Source: CAADGU01 sp035444285 | GTDB taxonomy: Bacteria; Chloroflexota; Anaerolineae; Promineifilales; Promineifilaceae | Length of the DNA: 64,000 bases | Assembly: GCA_035444285.1 (NCBI GenBank) | Contig: DAOMOK010000004.1 | Coordinates: 1 to 64,000, forward strand | Direction: 5' to 3' | In this document: piece by piece, positions 42,313 to 50,743 of the stretch | Position numbering within the stretch: position 1 is the stretch's first letter | Layout: the number at the start of each line of letters is the position of its first letter | The notes under the pieces: generated by a model | Told to the model about the DNA's origin: nothing | Databases searched by the model: none | Seen by the model: the letters and a program-made list of their open reading frames with translations, nothing else | Translations under genes and position numbers: made by a program

Positions 42313-44748
42313 ATGACCAACCAACCTGAACCAAAGCGCATACCCATCGTCCCACTGCGAGGGGGCGCCGTTTTTCCCGGTGTAACCACGACCATTTCCA
42401 TCGGCCGGCGGCGCTCTTTGGCCGCAGCCCAGGCAGCGGTAGAAGCCAATGGCGACCTCTTGATCCTGGTGCAATACAACCCGGACGTGGAACTGCCACA
42501 ACTGGATGACCTGGCCCCCATCGGCATCATGGCGACGGTGCGGGATATTTTGCGCGCGCCTCATATGGGTGTGCAAATGCTGGTGGAACTGCGCCACCGG
42601 GTGCGGTTGCAAAGCCTGATTGACCACGAACCCTACACGATGGGCACGTACCAGGAAATTGCGGATCAATCAGATTCGTCTGACCGGGCAGTGATGGCGA
42701 CGGCCATTGCTTACCTGGAGCAGTACGCGGACACGTTGGGTGAGGCCAACCAGCAGGTGATGGCTACCACACGCAGTAAAACCTCTGCCGGGCAGTTGGC
42801 TGATTACATCGCCGGGTTGCTGAATCTGCCGCTGGAAACAGAACTGAAATTGCTGACTACTGTGCAAGGTGTGGAGCGGCTGCAAATTGCTACCGAGCAT
42901 TTACAGCAGGAGCTACGCATTGCCGAAATCCGCAGCAAAATCCAGCAAGACGCCCGCGAAGGGGCCGACAAGGCACAGCGGGAATACCTGCTGCGAGAAC
43001 AAATGAAGGCAATTCGCAAAGAGTTGGGGGATGACGCCGAAAGCAGTGGTGATGAATTACGGGACAAAATTGCCCAGGCGGGTATGCCAACGGCCGTGCG
43101 CGAACGCGCCGATAAAGAACTCAAACGCCTGGAATACCAGGGACCGCAATCGGCCGAATCCAGCGTCATCCGCACCTACCTGGAATGGTTGGTGGAACTG
43201 CCCTGGAAGCAGGCCACGGAGGATAATCTGGACATTCGCCATGTGCGTGAAGTGTTAGACGCCGACCATTACGGCCTGGACGATGTGAAAGACCGCATTG
43301 TAGAGTATGTAGCCGTGCGCAAACTGGCAGGCGCCAAAATGCGTGGCGCGATTATCAACCTGTACGGCCCGCCTGGTGTGGGCAAAACGTCCATCGCCAC
43401 CTCCGTTGCCCACGCCATGGGGCGCAAAGTGGTGCGCATCAGTCTGGGCGGGGTGCGGGACGAGGCCGAAATTCGCGGCCATCGCCGCACCTACATTGGC
43501 GCCATGCCGGGGCGTATCATCCGCGCCCTGCGCGATGCCGGCACCAACAACCCGGTGATTGTACTGGATGAGATTGATAAGGTGGGCGCGGACTGGCGCG
43601 GCGACCCGGCGTCGGCGCTGCTGGAAGTATTAGACCCGGAGCAGAATGACAAGTTTACCGATCATTACCTGGAAGCGCCGTTTGATCTCAGCCAGGTCAT
43701 TTTTATTACCACCTCCAACCAGTTGAACACCATTCCCGGCCCACTGCTTGATCGCATGGAAACGATCACCATGCCCGGCTACATTGAAGAGGAAAAAGTG
43801 AGCATTGCCACCGGCTATCTGCTGCGCAAGCAGTTGGAAGGCAGTGGTATTGCCGATGTAGATGTCTCGTTTACGGACGAGGCGCTGTGCCATCTGATTC
43901 GCCATTACACACGGGAGGCGGGGGTACGCAGCCTGGAACGGCATATCGGCCGTATTGCCCGCAAGGTGGCGGTGCAGGTAGCGGGTGGGGCAGCCGGGCC
44001 GTTTGTGATTACCCCGGCGGATGTGGCCGACTATTTGGGGCCGGAGATGTACCGCTATGGTACGGCCGAAGAACATGATGAGGTAGGCGTTGTCACCGGT
44101 CTGGCGGTGAGCGGTTTTGGCGGCGACACCTTGCCCATTGAAGTGAGCCTGAGCGAAGGCAACGGCAAAATCACCTTAACCGGTTCGTTGGGAGATGTGA
44201 TGCGTGAATCCATCCAGGCAGCATTGACGTATGCGCGGGCTAATGCGCGGTCTCTCGGGCTGGAGCCAACAGTCTTTGACCACGTCAATTTACACGTCCA
44301 TGTGCCGGATGGAGCCACGCCTAAGGATGGCCCCAGCGCGGGCATTGGCATGGCGACAGCGATCATCTCTGCTTTTACGCGACGCCCGGTGCGCCGTGAC
44401 GTAGCCATGACCGGCGAGGTGACGCTGCGCGGTAAGGTGTTGGCGATTGGCGGCCTGAAGTCGAAAACGATTGCCGCCCATCGCGCCGGTATTAAGACGG
44501 TCATTCTGCCGAAGGAGAATGCCAAAGATATACCGGAACTGCCGGACAGCATCCGGGCGGAATTGACCTTGATCCCGGTCAGCCATCTCAGCGAGGTATT
44601 AGCCCAGGCGCTGCGGGAAGCGGAAGAGCCGCCGTTTAGGATTGAGCCGAAGAGTGAGCGCCTGCCCATGCCTGCTGTTAGTGGGCATACTGCCCCACTG
44701 CGGGCACGGCCGGAGTCAGACGACTATAGAATGGTCTGGGAATTTTAG
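42313..44748 (+). CDS. lon: ATP-dependent protease Lon
   Basis: 811 residues, normal for LonA. N-terminal substrate domain starting IPIVPLRGGAVFPGVTTTISIGR (~10-205), helical linker (~210-300; REYLLREQMKAIRKELG), AAA+ domain with Walker A GPPGVGKTS (~353), Walker B PVIVLDEIDKVG, and GALLDRMETI-type sensor region (PGPLLDRMETITMPGYIEEEK). The C-terminal Ser-Lys protease has catalytic S675 in PKDGPSAGIGMA and the Lys in GGLKSKTIAAHRAG. It degrades misfolded and regulatory proteins in the cytoplasm as a hexamer. GAGG lies 12 bases before the ATG. A word repeat sits directly upstream and the AGACCTGACAGG hairpin ten bases after the stop. Confidence 0.97.
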   Translation: MTNQPEPKRIPIVPLRGGAVFPGVTTTISIGRRRSLAAAQAAVEANGDLLILVQYNPDVELPQLDDLAPIGIMATVRDILRAPHMGVQMLVELRHRVRLQSLIDHEPYTMGTYQEIADQSDSSDRAVMATAIAYLEQYADTLGEANQQVMATTRSKTSAGQLADYIAGLLNLPLETELKLLTTVQGVERLQIATEHLQQELRIAEIRSKIQQDAREGADKAQREYLLREQMKAIRKELGDDAESSGDELRDKIAQAGMPTAVRERADKELKRLEYQGPQSAESSVIRTYLEWLVELPWKQATEDNLDIRHVREVLDADHYGLDDVKDRIVEYVAVRKLAGAKMRGAIINLYGPPGVGKTSIATSVAHAMGRKVVRISLGGVRDEAEIRGHRRTYIGAMPGRIIRALRDAGTNNPVIVLDEIDKVGADWRGDPASALLEVLDPEQNDKFTDHYLEAPFDLSQVIFITTSNQLNTIPGPLLDRMETITMPGYIEEEKVSIATGYLLRKQLEGSGIADVDVSFTDEALCHLIRHYTREAGVRSLERHIGRIARKVAVQVAGGAAGPFVITPADVADYLGPEMYRYGTAEEHDEVGVVTGLAVSGFGGDTLPIEVSLSEGNGKITLTGSLGDVMRESIQAALTYARANARSLGLEPTVFDHVNLHVHVPDGATPKDGPSAGIGMATAIISAFTRRPVRRDVAMTGEVTLRGKVLAIGGLKSKTIAAHRAGIKTVILPKENAKDIPELPDSIRAELTLIPVSHLSEVLAQALREAEEPPFRIEPKSERLPMPAVSGHTAPLRARPESDDYRMVWEF

Positions 44749-44758
44749 GTAGCGATGC

Positions 44759-44792
44759 AGACCTGACAGGTTTCAAAAAACCTGTCAGGTCT
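44759..44792. terminator. hairpin AGACCTGACAGGTTT family after lon
   Basis: AGACCTGACAGGTTT (44759-44773) and AAACCTGTCAGGTCT (44778-44792), 15 perfect pairs, loop CAAA. The stem is identical to 21561-21594. It lies ten bases after the lon stop; probable terminator by position, though without a T-run. Confidence 0.7.
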
Positions 44793-44877
44793 ATGGTCAC
44801 GGTCAGGAACGCCATCACCTGTATGGGTGGTGGCGTTTTTGTTTGGGGATGTGGGGGAGTGGGGTAAACTTGGTCGC

Positions 44878-45993
44878 ATGGATAGACGATGGCGACTGCC
44901 GATTATGGCGATGGTGCTGCTGGCGCTGCTGGCCGGTTTGTGGGCCGGGCTGCTGCGTTTGGGATGGGGGTGGCCGGTGTTACGGCCGTTGCTGCCTTCC
45001 CTGCATGGGCCACTCATGGTTTCTGGCTTTTTGGGCACGCTAATTTGTCTGGAGCGGGCGGTGGCGCTGGGAACAGTGAGCAGTAAGCAGTGGGCAGTGA
45101 GCGGTTTGAGGGTGAAGTGGTTTTATGTGGGAGCGGTGATGACGGGGGTGGGGGCGTTGTGGCTGGTCATCGGGCTGCCGGTGATGGTGGGACAGGGGTT
45201 GGTTTTGTTGGGTAGTGGGTGGTTGACGGCCGTTTCCCTTTTCATCTATCGCCAACACCGGGCACTGTACACGGCCGTGATGGGACTGGGTGCGCTGTGC
45301 TGGCTGGTGGGCAATGGCTTGTGGTTGGGCGGTTGGCCGGTACATCGTCTGGTGGTCTGGTGGGCGGCGTTTCTCATTTTGACCATTGTCGGTGAGCGGC
45401 TGGAACTGAGCCGGGTGCAGCGATTGTCGCGGACGAGTTTCTGGTTGTTTGGGGCGGCGACGGCCGTGTTTAGCATTGGTCTGCTGCTTTCTCTGGTGTG
45501 GGCCGATGCCGGCATTCGCCTGAACAGCGTGGGCGCGCTGGCGCTGGCGGCCTGGTTGTGGCGTTATGACATTGCCCGGCGCACGGCGCGCCAGCCGGCC
45601 ATCACCGGCTATATTGGTCGTAACTTATTGGCCGGGTATGGTTGGTTGGTGGTGAGCGGTTTGGCCGGGCTGGTTTGGGGGCAGTTGGTGGCCGGGCCGC
45701 GTTATGATTTGTGGCTGCATGCCCTCTTTTTGGGCTTTGCTTTTAGCATGATTTTTGCCCATGCGCTGATCATTTTTCCGGCTGTTACCGGTTTGCCGGT
45801 GGTCTACCACGCCGGGTTTTACGTCCCGGCGCTGCTGCTGCAAGCGTCGCTGCTGCTGCGGGTGGCGGCGGATTGGACGATGCACAATCCGGCGCTGCGA
45901 CAGTGGGGTGGCCTGCTGAATGCCCTGGCCATCCTGCTCTTTTTTGGTATGGTGGGCGTTGGGCTGGCGCGAGGAAGAAAAGTAATTGAGTAA
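44878..45993 (+). CDS. polytopic membrane protein, NnrS-like
   Basis: 371 residues from ATG 44878, with about eleven to twelve membrane helices. LHGPLMVSGFLGTLICLERAVAL near residue 40 and LHALFLGFAFSMIFAHALIIFPAVTG near 280 place His residues in helices, as in NnrS and related heme-copper-type membrane proteins linked to nitric oxide response, but the match is partial. Residues ~66-76 (TVSSKQWAVSG) are encoded by a CAGTGAG word repeat (45073-45104), apparently inserted in frame in a loop. The last residues VIE and the stop come from another repeat, AATTGAGTAATTGGGTAATT, shared with the kinase gene end at 19767. Function unknown. Confidence 0.7.
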   Translation: MDRRWRLPIMAMVLLALLAGLWAGLLRLGWGWPVLRPLLPSLHGPLMVSGFLGTLICLERAVALGTVSSKQWAVSGLRVKWFYVGAVMTGVGALWLVIGLPVMVGQGLVLLGSGWLTAVSLFIYRQHRALYTAVMGLGALCWLVGNGLWLGGWPVHRLVVWWAAFLILTIVGERLELSRVQRLSRTSFWLFGAATAVFSIGLLLSLVWADAGIRLNSVGALALAAWLWRYDIARRTARQPAITGYIGRNLLAGYGWLVVSGLAGLVWGQLVAGPRYDLWLHALFLGFAFSMIFAHALIIFPAVTGLPVVYHAGFYVPALLLQASLLLRVAADWTMHNPALRQWGGLLNALAILLFFGMVGVGLARGRKVIE

Positions 45994-46041
45994 TTGGGTA
46001 ATTGTGGCGAACCAATTGCCCAATTACCAAAGGAAGTTGTT

Positions 46042-46365
46042 ATGAACGAAACAGTTATCCAAAATTTGCACGAACTATTGCCGGAGATACCGGCGGAGAC
46101 GATTGTCAGCCGCAAGGTGTTGAGCAGTGATGCGGTGAAGGTGACATTATTCGGTTTTGCTGCCGGGGAGGAGTTGACGGAGCATACGGCCGCATACCCG
46201 GCAATACTGCATTTCTTAAGCGGTGAGGCGGATTTGCAGTTGGGGGAGGAGCGGACAACGGCCGTGCCCGGTACCTGGGTGTACATGCCCGCCAAATTGC
46301 CGCACAGTGTGTACGCGCGCACGGCCGTGACGATGCTGCTTTACCTGGTGGTGGCTGGCGATTAG
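46042..46365 (+). CDS. small cupin-domain protein
   Basis: 107 residues from ATG 46042 (AAGGAAG upstream). Single cupin barrel: VTLFGFAAGEELTEHTAAYPAILHFLSGEADLQLGEERTTAVPGTWVYMPAKLPHSVYARTAVTMLLYLVV. His residues in EHTA and PHSV and Glu at the first motif could bind a metal, though the first motif is degenerate. Small cupins often act as sensors or detoxifying enzymes; the role is unknown. The stop TAG lies in the loop of a hairpin (46348-46378). Possibly co-transcribed with the membrane protein 48 bases upstream. Confidence 0.85.
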   Translation: MNETVIQNLHELLPEIPAETIVSRKVLSSDAVKVTLFGFAAGEELTEHTAAYPAILHFLSGEADLQLGEERTTAVPGTWVYMPAKLPHSVYARTAVTMLLYLVVAGD

Positions 46366-46378
46366 TACCAGCCACCAC
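46348..46378. terminator. hairpin with the cupin stop codon in its loop
   Basis: GTGGTGGCTGG (46348-46358) pairs with CCAGCCACCAC (46368-46378); the cupin stop TAG (46363-46365) is in the 9-base loop and TTTTAATT follows the right arm. The convergent antiporter gene ends at 46381, so the hairpin may serve both. Confidence 0.7.
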
Positions 46379-46380
46379 TT

Positions 46381-48525
46381 TTAATTGTTCAACACAATCA
46401 CCGGGCAGGGCGACCCTTTCAAAATGCGGTCAACGCCCGGCCCCAGAAACAACCGGTCGGTGCCGGGGCGCACATCGGTGCCCAGGATGATGAGGTCGGC
46501 TTCTTTCTCTCTGGCAACGGCCGTGATGATTGTTTCCGGGTCTGGCCCCAGGCGAACTTCGGTATCGGCCGTTACATCCAGCGCCTCCGCCCGCTGCCGC
46601 AGTTCGTCTACCATGTGCCAGCCAATAGCCAACTGCCGCTCAAACATCTCGCCGCTGGCATCAGGGCTGTAGTTACTTTTACCTTCCACCACCACATGCA
46701 AAATAATGACCTCTTCACCGCTTGTCGCCAGAGCAAACCCTAAATCGGCCGCCTGTCGCGCCGCCTCACTGCCATTGGTGGGGATGAGGATGCGGCGGGG
46801 CAGCCAATCTTCCTGTACCCGCTGCCCCTGCACAATCATCGTCGGGCAAGGAGAAAGCCGTACCAGATAATCCACCAGCGGCGTGAATAATACGTCCGCG
46901 CCCCGGTTTTCCTCCGATGCGCCCAGCACCATCAGGTCATAATCTTTCCTGGCTTCATCCAGAATATACTCAGTGGCGTGGCCACCTTCAATCACCTTTT
47001 TAACCAGTTCATGTTGGGCAAACAGGGGCGATAATTCGTTCAGATAGGATTGGCCGCCCGCCCGCTGCCCCTTCGCGGCGACATTGAGCAGCGTCACCGA
47101 CAGATTGAGATTTTGCCCCAATTTCTTCAGTAGCTGCGCCTCGATGGTTTGCGTGGCGCCGCCGCCGGGCCGCTGCCGCACCGGCAGCAAGACCCGATGT
47201 ACATTGGCGACCAGGCTGCCCGCCGCCATCTCTTCCTGCCGCAGCCGCTTGAGTTCCTGCTCTTCTGGCACTACCCGTTTGAGTACCCAGCGCAGGGCGG
47301 GCGGGGCCATCAGGGACGTGGTCATAGCCATGATGACGATGATGGAAAACATATCTTGCGAGAGAATGCCCAGGTTCAGGCCAATGGTAGCAATAATAAT
47401 TTCCATCGCTCCCCGCGCGTTTAACCCCGCGCCAAAGCTAAGCGATGTCCAGTGATCACGGCGGCCAATGAGCCGCGCCCCCAGATACGTGCCCACCACC
47501 TTGCCGCCGGTAGCCACGGCAATGACCAGCAGGGTGATCATGATCAGTTGTGGGTCGAACAGGTTTTGGATATTGACCTTGAGACCGGCGACGGCAAAAA
47601 AGATGGGTGAAAAGATGCCCAGCGCCATGCTTTCTAGTTTGTGATGCACCGTCTCTGGCAGGCGGGGCATTTGCCCAAACAGGATGCCAATGACAAATGC
47701 GCCTAATACGGCCTCCAGGTTAAATGCCTGGGTAAGAGCGCCCCAGGCAAAGGTGAAAACCATCACCAGGGTCAATAATTTGTCCCGGCTGATGACTTCA
47801 TCTTGCACGTAATCCAGCGATTTTTTGACGATCCAACGGCCGACGGTGAAACTGAGTACCATAAAAGCCAACACGCTGCCGACTGTCTGTAACAGTGAAC
47901 TGGCGCTGACTGCCTCGCCGGTAGCCAGGCCGGCGACAACGGACAGCAGCATCCAGCCGATGGTATCATCACTCATGCCGGAGGCGATGATGGTCTGGCC
48001 GATGTCACGCCGCATCAGGTTGAGGTCCATCAGGACTTTGGCGATGACGGGGATGGCGGAGATAGACATGGCGGTGGCGACAAAGAGTGAAAACACCAGG
48101 CGCTGCGTGGGGTCGGCCAGCAGGTAGTCGGGCAGGTATTGGCCCAGGAGGAAGCCGGTGCAAAAGGTGACAATAATGCCGCCAAAGGAGACGCCGACGG
48201 CCGTGCGCGCATGACGCCTGATCAGGGTGAGGTCGGTTTCCAGGCCGGTAATGAGCAATAAGAACATGGCGCCAAGCAGGCTAATGACTTCGAGCAGGTA
48301 GCCTTGCACGGCCGTTTGCGGCACAATCCACTCGCCAAACGCTGGAAAGAGGCTGCTTAACAGGGACGGCCCTAAGATGATACCGGCCAATATCTCGCCC
48401 ACGACGGAGGGCTGACCTAAACGCTGCGCGATTTCGCCCAATGCTCTGGCCGTAAAGAGCAGAATAGTGATTTGTACCAGTAAAACGAGAATGTCGTGAT
48501 GAGATGCAGCGGAGAAAGATTCCAT
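46381..48525 (-). CDS. CPA2-type cation:proton antiporter with two universal stress domains
   Basis: 714 residues from ATG 48525 (AAGGAG eight bases upstream). About twelve membrane helices (~10-390): LGEIAQRLGQPSVVGEILAGIILGPSLL, ATAMSISAIPVIAKVLMDLNLMRRDIGQTIIASGMSDDTIGWMLL (with the ion-site Asp) and FGAGLNARGAMEIIIATIGLNLGI, the CPA2/KefB-like pattern. The C-terminal ~300 residues hold two USP domains; both have LLPVRQ.../ILIPTNGSEAARQAADLGF starts and the second ends GTDVRPGTDRLFLGPGVDRILKGSPCPVIVLNN. The protein exchanges Na+ or K+ for H+, and the USP domains probably bind nucleotide and regulate the pore. A long hairpin lies 25 bases upstream of the start. Confidence 0.92.
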   Translation of the reverse strand: MESFSAASHHDILVLLVQITILLFTARALGEIAQRLGQPSVVGEILAGIILGPSLLSSLFPAFGEWIVPQTAVQGYLLEVISLLGAMFLLLITGLETDLTLIRRHARTAVGVSFGGIIVTFCTGFLLGQYLPDYLLADPTQRLVFSLFVATAMSISAIPVIAKVLMDLNLMRRDIGQTIIASGMSDDTIGWMLLSVVAGLATGEAVSASSLLQTVGSVLAFMVLSFTVGRWIVKKSLDYVQDEVISRDKLLTLVMVFTFAWGALTQAFNLEAVLGAFVIGILFGQMPRLPETVHHKLESMALGIFSPIFFAVAGLKVNIQNLFDPQLIMITLLVIAVATGGKVVGTYLGARLIGRRDHWTSLSFGAGLNARGAMEIIIATIGLNLGILSQDMFSIIVIMAMTTSLMAPPALRWVLKRVVPEEQELKRLRQEEMAAGSLVANVHRVLLPVRQRPGGGATQTIEAQLLKKLGQNLNLSVTLLNVAAKGQRAGGQSYLNELSPLFAQHELVKKVIEGGHATEYILDEARKDYDLMVLGASEENRGADVLFTPLVDYLVRLSPCPTMIVQGQRVQEDWLPRRILIPTNGSEAARQAADLGFALATSGEEVIILHVVVEGKSNYSPDASGEMFERQLAIGWHMVDELRQRAEALDVTADTEVRLGPDPETIITAVAREKEADLIILGTDVRPGTDRLFLGPGVDRILKGSPCPVIVLNN

Positions 48526-48549
48526 GAAAACTCCTTTTGATAATGATAA

Positions 48550-48582
48550 AGATTGGTTCAATTATCAAGATTGAACCAATCT
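48550..48582. repeat. hairpin AGATTGGTTCAAT / ATTGAACCAATCT
   Basis: Thirteen perfect pairs (48550-48562 with 48570-48582) in the leader of the antiporter gene. The inner word GATTGAACCAATCT also forms part of the 9755-9793 hairpin. The rest of the gap to the MFS start at 48792 shows nothing further. Confidence 0.7.
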
Positions 48583-48791
48583 ATAAAGAGGGTACACCAC
48601 AGTCGTATGGCAGGCAAAAGATGGTGGTGCATTTGGGGGCAGGTAGCCCCGGCTAGAGCCACTGCTACGAACCAAAAGCACTAACCTGACCAAAGGATCA
48701 ATTGAATCGCCCAAAGGATCGTATATTTGTGTGTCGGATTCAGGTATAAACCGGAAAATGGATCATAACAAGGAGTTCTGATAAGGCGTAT

Positions 48792-50045
48792 ATGGCGAAA
48801 CTATTAAAGGACCGTAATTTTGCGTTGTTGTGGACGGCCGTGCTCGTTTCCGGCATTGGCGATGTGCTGTACACGGTGGGCATCATGGTCACGATTTTTG
48901 AGACCAGCGGCTCGGCGCTGCAAACGGCCGGGGTGATGGCCGCTTCCCTGCTGCCCATCTTTCTGCTCAGCCCGGTGGCGGGGGCGATGGTTGATCGTTA
49001 TTCACGTCGCCGCGTCATGGTCACGGCCGACCTGGTGCGGGCGACGCTGGTGACGCTGCTGCTGGTCTTCGTCCAGGGCGGTCAGTTGAACCTGTGGCTC
49101 ATTTATCTGGTGGTGGCCGGACTGGGGGCCATGACCGCGTTTTACACGCCGGCGCGGATGGCGATTTTACCGGCCATTGTGCGCCGCGATGATCTGGCGC
49201 GGGCCAATGGCATTATGTCTGGCACGGTGCAGGGCACACAGGCGTTCGGTTACATTTTGGGCGGCTTTCTGGTGGTGTGGGTGAGCCTGCGGGCGTTGGT
49301 GCTGCTGGATTTGCTCACCTTTCTGGTATCGGCGGCATTGATCAGTTCCATCCGCTTGGAAGCAGTGCAACGGGAGCGGCGCACCGCACAGGCACTGGAG
49401 CTACCGCTGTGGCAATCGGTGAAAGAAGGCGTTCGTTACTTGCGCCACCACCAACTGGCACGGGCGCTGGTGACGATGGAGTGGCTGGAACATATACCGC
49501 ATGGTGTCTGGACATCGGCGCTGATGCTGGTCTTTGTGGAGCAGGCGCTGAACGCGGATGCACAGGTGTGGGGGCTGCAAAATGGGGCGTTTTATACGGG
49601 GGTGATGCTGGGCGCGGTACTGGCTACGGCCGTGTCCGGCGTCATCATGCGCTGGCCGGGGCGCATCATCATCGTGAATGCCTTTTTGATGGGGCTGCTG
49701 ACGGTGGTGTATGCGCAAACGGACAGTATTGCCGTCACCATCATCATTTCGGTGCTGTATGGGCCGACCTTTGCCCTGCGTGACGTGGCCCAAAACACCT
49801 TGCTGCAAACGAGTGTAGACGAAGACAAGTTGGGGCGTGTCTATTCGCTGCGCGAAATGGGCTGGAACGTGGTCTTTTTGCTGTCTGGCCTGACTTATGC
49901 GGCGTTGGCCGACCTGGGCGTACCAATTCGGGCTATTTATATGCTGGCAGCGGTGGGGTATTTGCTTACGGCCGTGTATGCCCTCTCCTCTCGCGCCCTC
50001 CGCCGCAGCCGGATTGGGACGGTGGCGGTAATCGGTAATCCGTAA
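48792..50045 (+). CDS. MFS transporter (enterobactin exporter / macrolide-efflux-like)
   Basis: 417 residues, twelve membrane helices. NFALLWTAVLVSGIGDVLYTVGIMVTIFETSGSALQTAGVMAASLLPIFLLSPVAGAMVDRYSRRRVMVTADLVRA contains the MFS motif A (GAMVDRYSRRRVM). ARMAILPAIVRRDDLARANGIMSGTVQGTQAFGYILGGFLV fits the EntS/MdfA-like efflux subgroup. Likely proton-driven export of a lipophilic compound; the substrate is unknown. The last residues VIGNP and the stop are encoded by a repeat (ATC GGT AAT CCG TAA), identical to the end of yqeY. ATG 48792 has a weak ribosome-binding site (AAGG nearer, AAGGAG 16 bases away). Confidence 0.92.
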   Translation: MAKLLKDRNFALLWTAVLVSGIGDVLYTVGIMVTIFETSGSALQTAGVMAASLLPIFLLSPVAGAMVDRYSRRRVMVTADLVRATLVTLLLVFVQGGQLNLWLIYLVVAGLGAMTAFYTPARMAILPAIVRRDDLARANGIMSGTVQGTQAFGYILGGFLVVWVSLRALVLLDLLTFLVSAALISSIRLEAVQRERRTAQALELPLWQSVKEGVRYLRHHQLARALVTMEWLEHIPHGVWTSALMLVFVEQALNADAQVWGLQNGAFYTGVMLGAVLATAVSGVIMRWPGRIIIVNAFLMGLLTVVYAQTDSIAVTIIISVLYGPTFALRDVAQNTLLQTSVDEDKLGRVYSLREMGWNVVFLLSGLTYAALADLGVPIRAIYMLAAVGYLLTAVYALSSRALRRSRIGTVAVIGNP

Positions 50046-50125
50046 TCGGTAATCCGTAATCGGTAATCCGTTATCCGTTATCCGTTATCCGATTACGGGT
50101 CACGGATTACGGCTCACGCATCACG
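50027..50125. repeat. GGTAATCCGTAATC word-repeat array, copy 1
   Basis: GGTAATCGGTAATCC/CGTAATC words about ten times, then complements (CCGATTACGGGTCACGGATTACGG) and TCACGCATCACG. It overlaps the end of the MFS gene and runs to the base before the methyltransferase start. A close copy lies just beyond that gene at 50664-50743, and related words occur at 7384 and 13715. Confidence 0.85.
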
Positions 50126-50668
50126 ATGAATCACAACGATCATGTCCGGTTATTACAAAATGGAGTGCCACACACGGGCGGCGTCTGGGCTGATCTGGGT
50201 GCGGGCGAGGGGGCGTTTACGCTGGCGCTGGCGGAGTTGATCGGGCCATCGGGTACGATTTATGCGGTGGATCGAGACGGCCGTGCCCTGCAATCGCTCG
50301 AAAAAACCATGCGCCGTTCGTTCCCACAGATCACCCTGCACACCATCCAGGCCGACTTTACCCGCCCGCTGGCGCTGCCGCCGCTGGATGGGGTGGTGAT
50401 GGCCAACTCGCTCCATTTTGTGGCGCAAAAGGGGCCGGTGTTGCAGCAAGTGAAGGGGTATTTGAAAGAGGCGGACGGCAGACTGCCGGACGGCCGTCTG
50501 CTCATCGTCGAATACAACAGCGACCAAAGCAACCACTGGGTACCTTACCCGTTTTCCTACCAGACCTGGGTCAAACTGGCGCAGCAAACCGGCTTCCGCC
50601 ACACCGAACAATTAGCCACCTACCCCAGCCGCTTCCTCCACGAGATTTACGCTGCTCTTAGCCGGTAA
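50126..50668 (+). CDS. class I SAM-dependent methyltransferase
   Basis: 180 residues. SAM site VWADLGAGEGAFTLALAELIG (motif I), IYAVDRDGRAL (motif II acidic), LHTIQADFTRPLALPPLDGVVMANSLHFV (motifs III/IV) and GRLLIVEYN. Small single-domain methyltransferase, target unknown. The first residues MNHNDH follow a repeat array with no Shine-Dalgarno, and the stop TAA lies in the first word of a second array, so the gene is enclosed on both sides by near-identical repeat DNA and may have moved as a cassette. Confidence 0.9.
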   Translation: MNHNDHVRLLQNGVPHTGGVWADLGAGEGAFTLALAELIGPSGTIYAVDRDGRALQSLEKTMRRSFPQITLHTIQADFTRPLALPPLDGVVMANSLHFVAQKGPVLQQVKGYLKEADGRLPDGRLLIVEYNSDQSNHWVPYPFSYQTWVKLAQQTGFRHTEQLATYPSRFLHEIYAALSR

Positions 50669-50743
50669 TTGGTAATCCGTAACCCGTAATCGGTAATCCG
50701 TAATCCGATTACGGGTCACGGGTTACGCATCACGGATTACGCC
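50664..50743. repeat. GGTAATCCGTAATC word-repeat array, copy 2
   Basis: GGTAATTGGTAATCC, CGTAACCCGTAATCGG words, then CCGATTACGGGTCACGGGTTACG and CATCACGGATTACG. It contains the methyltransferase stop and ends at the stop of the convergent ABC exporter (50746-50744), so it fills the convergent gap exactly. Confidence 0.85.
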
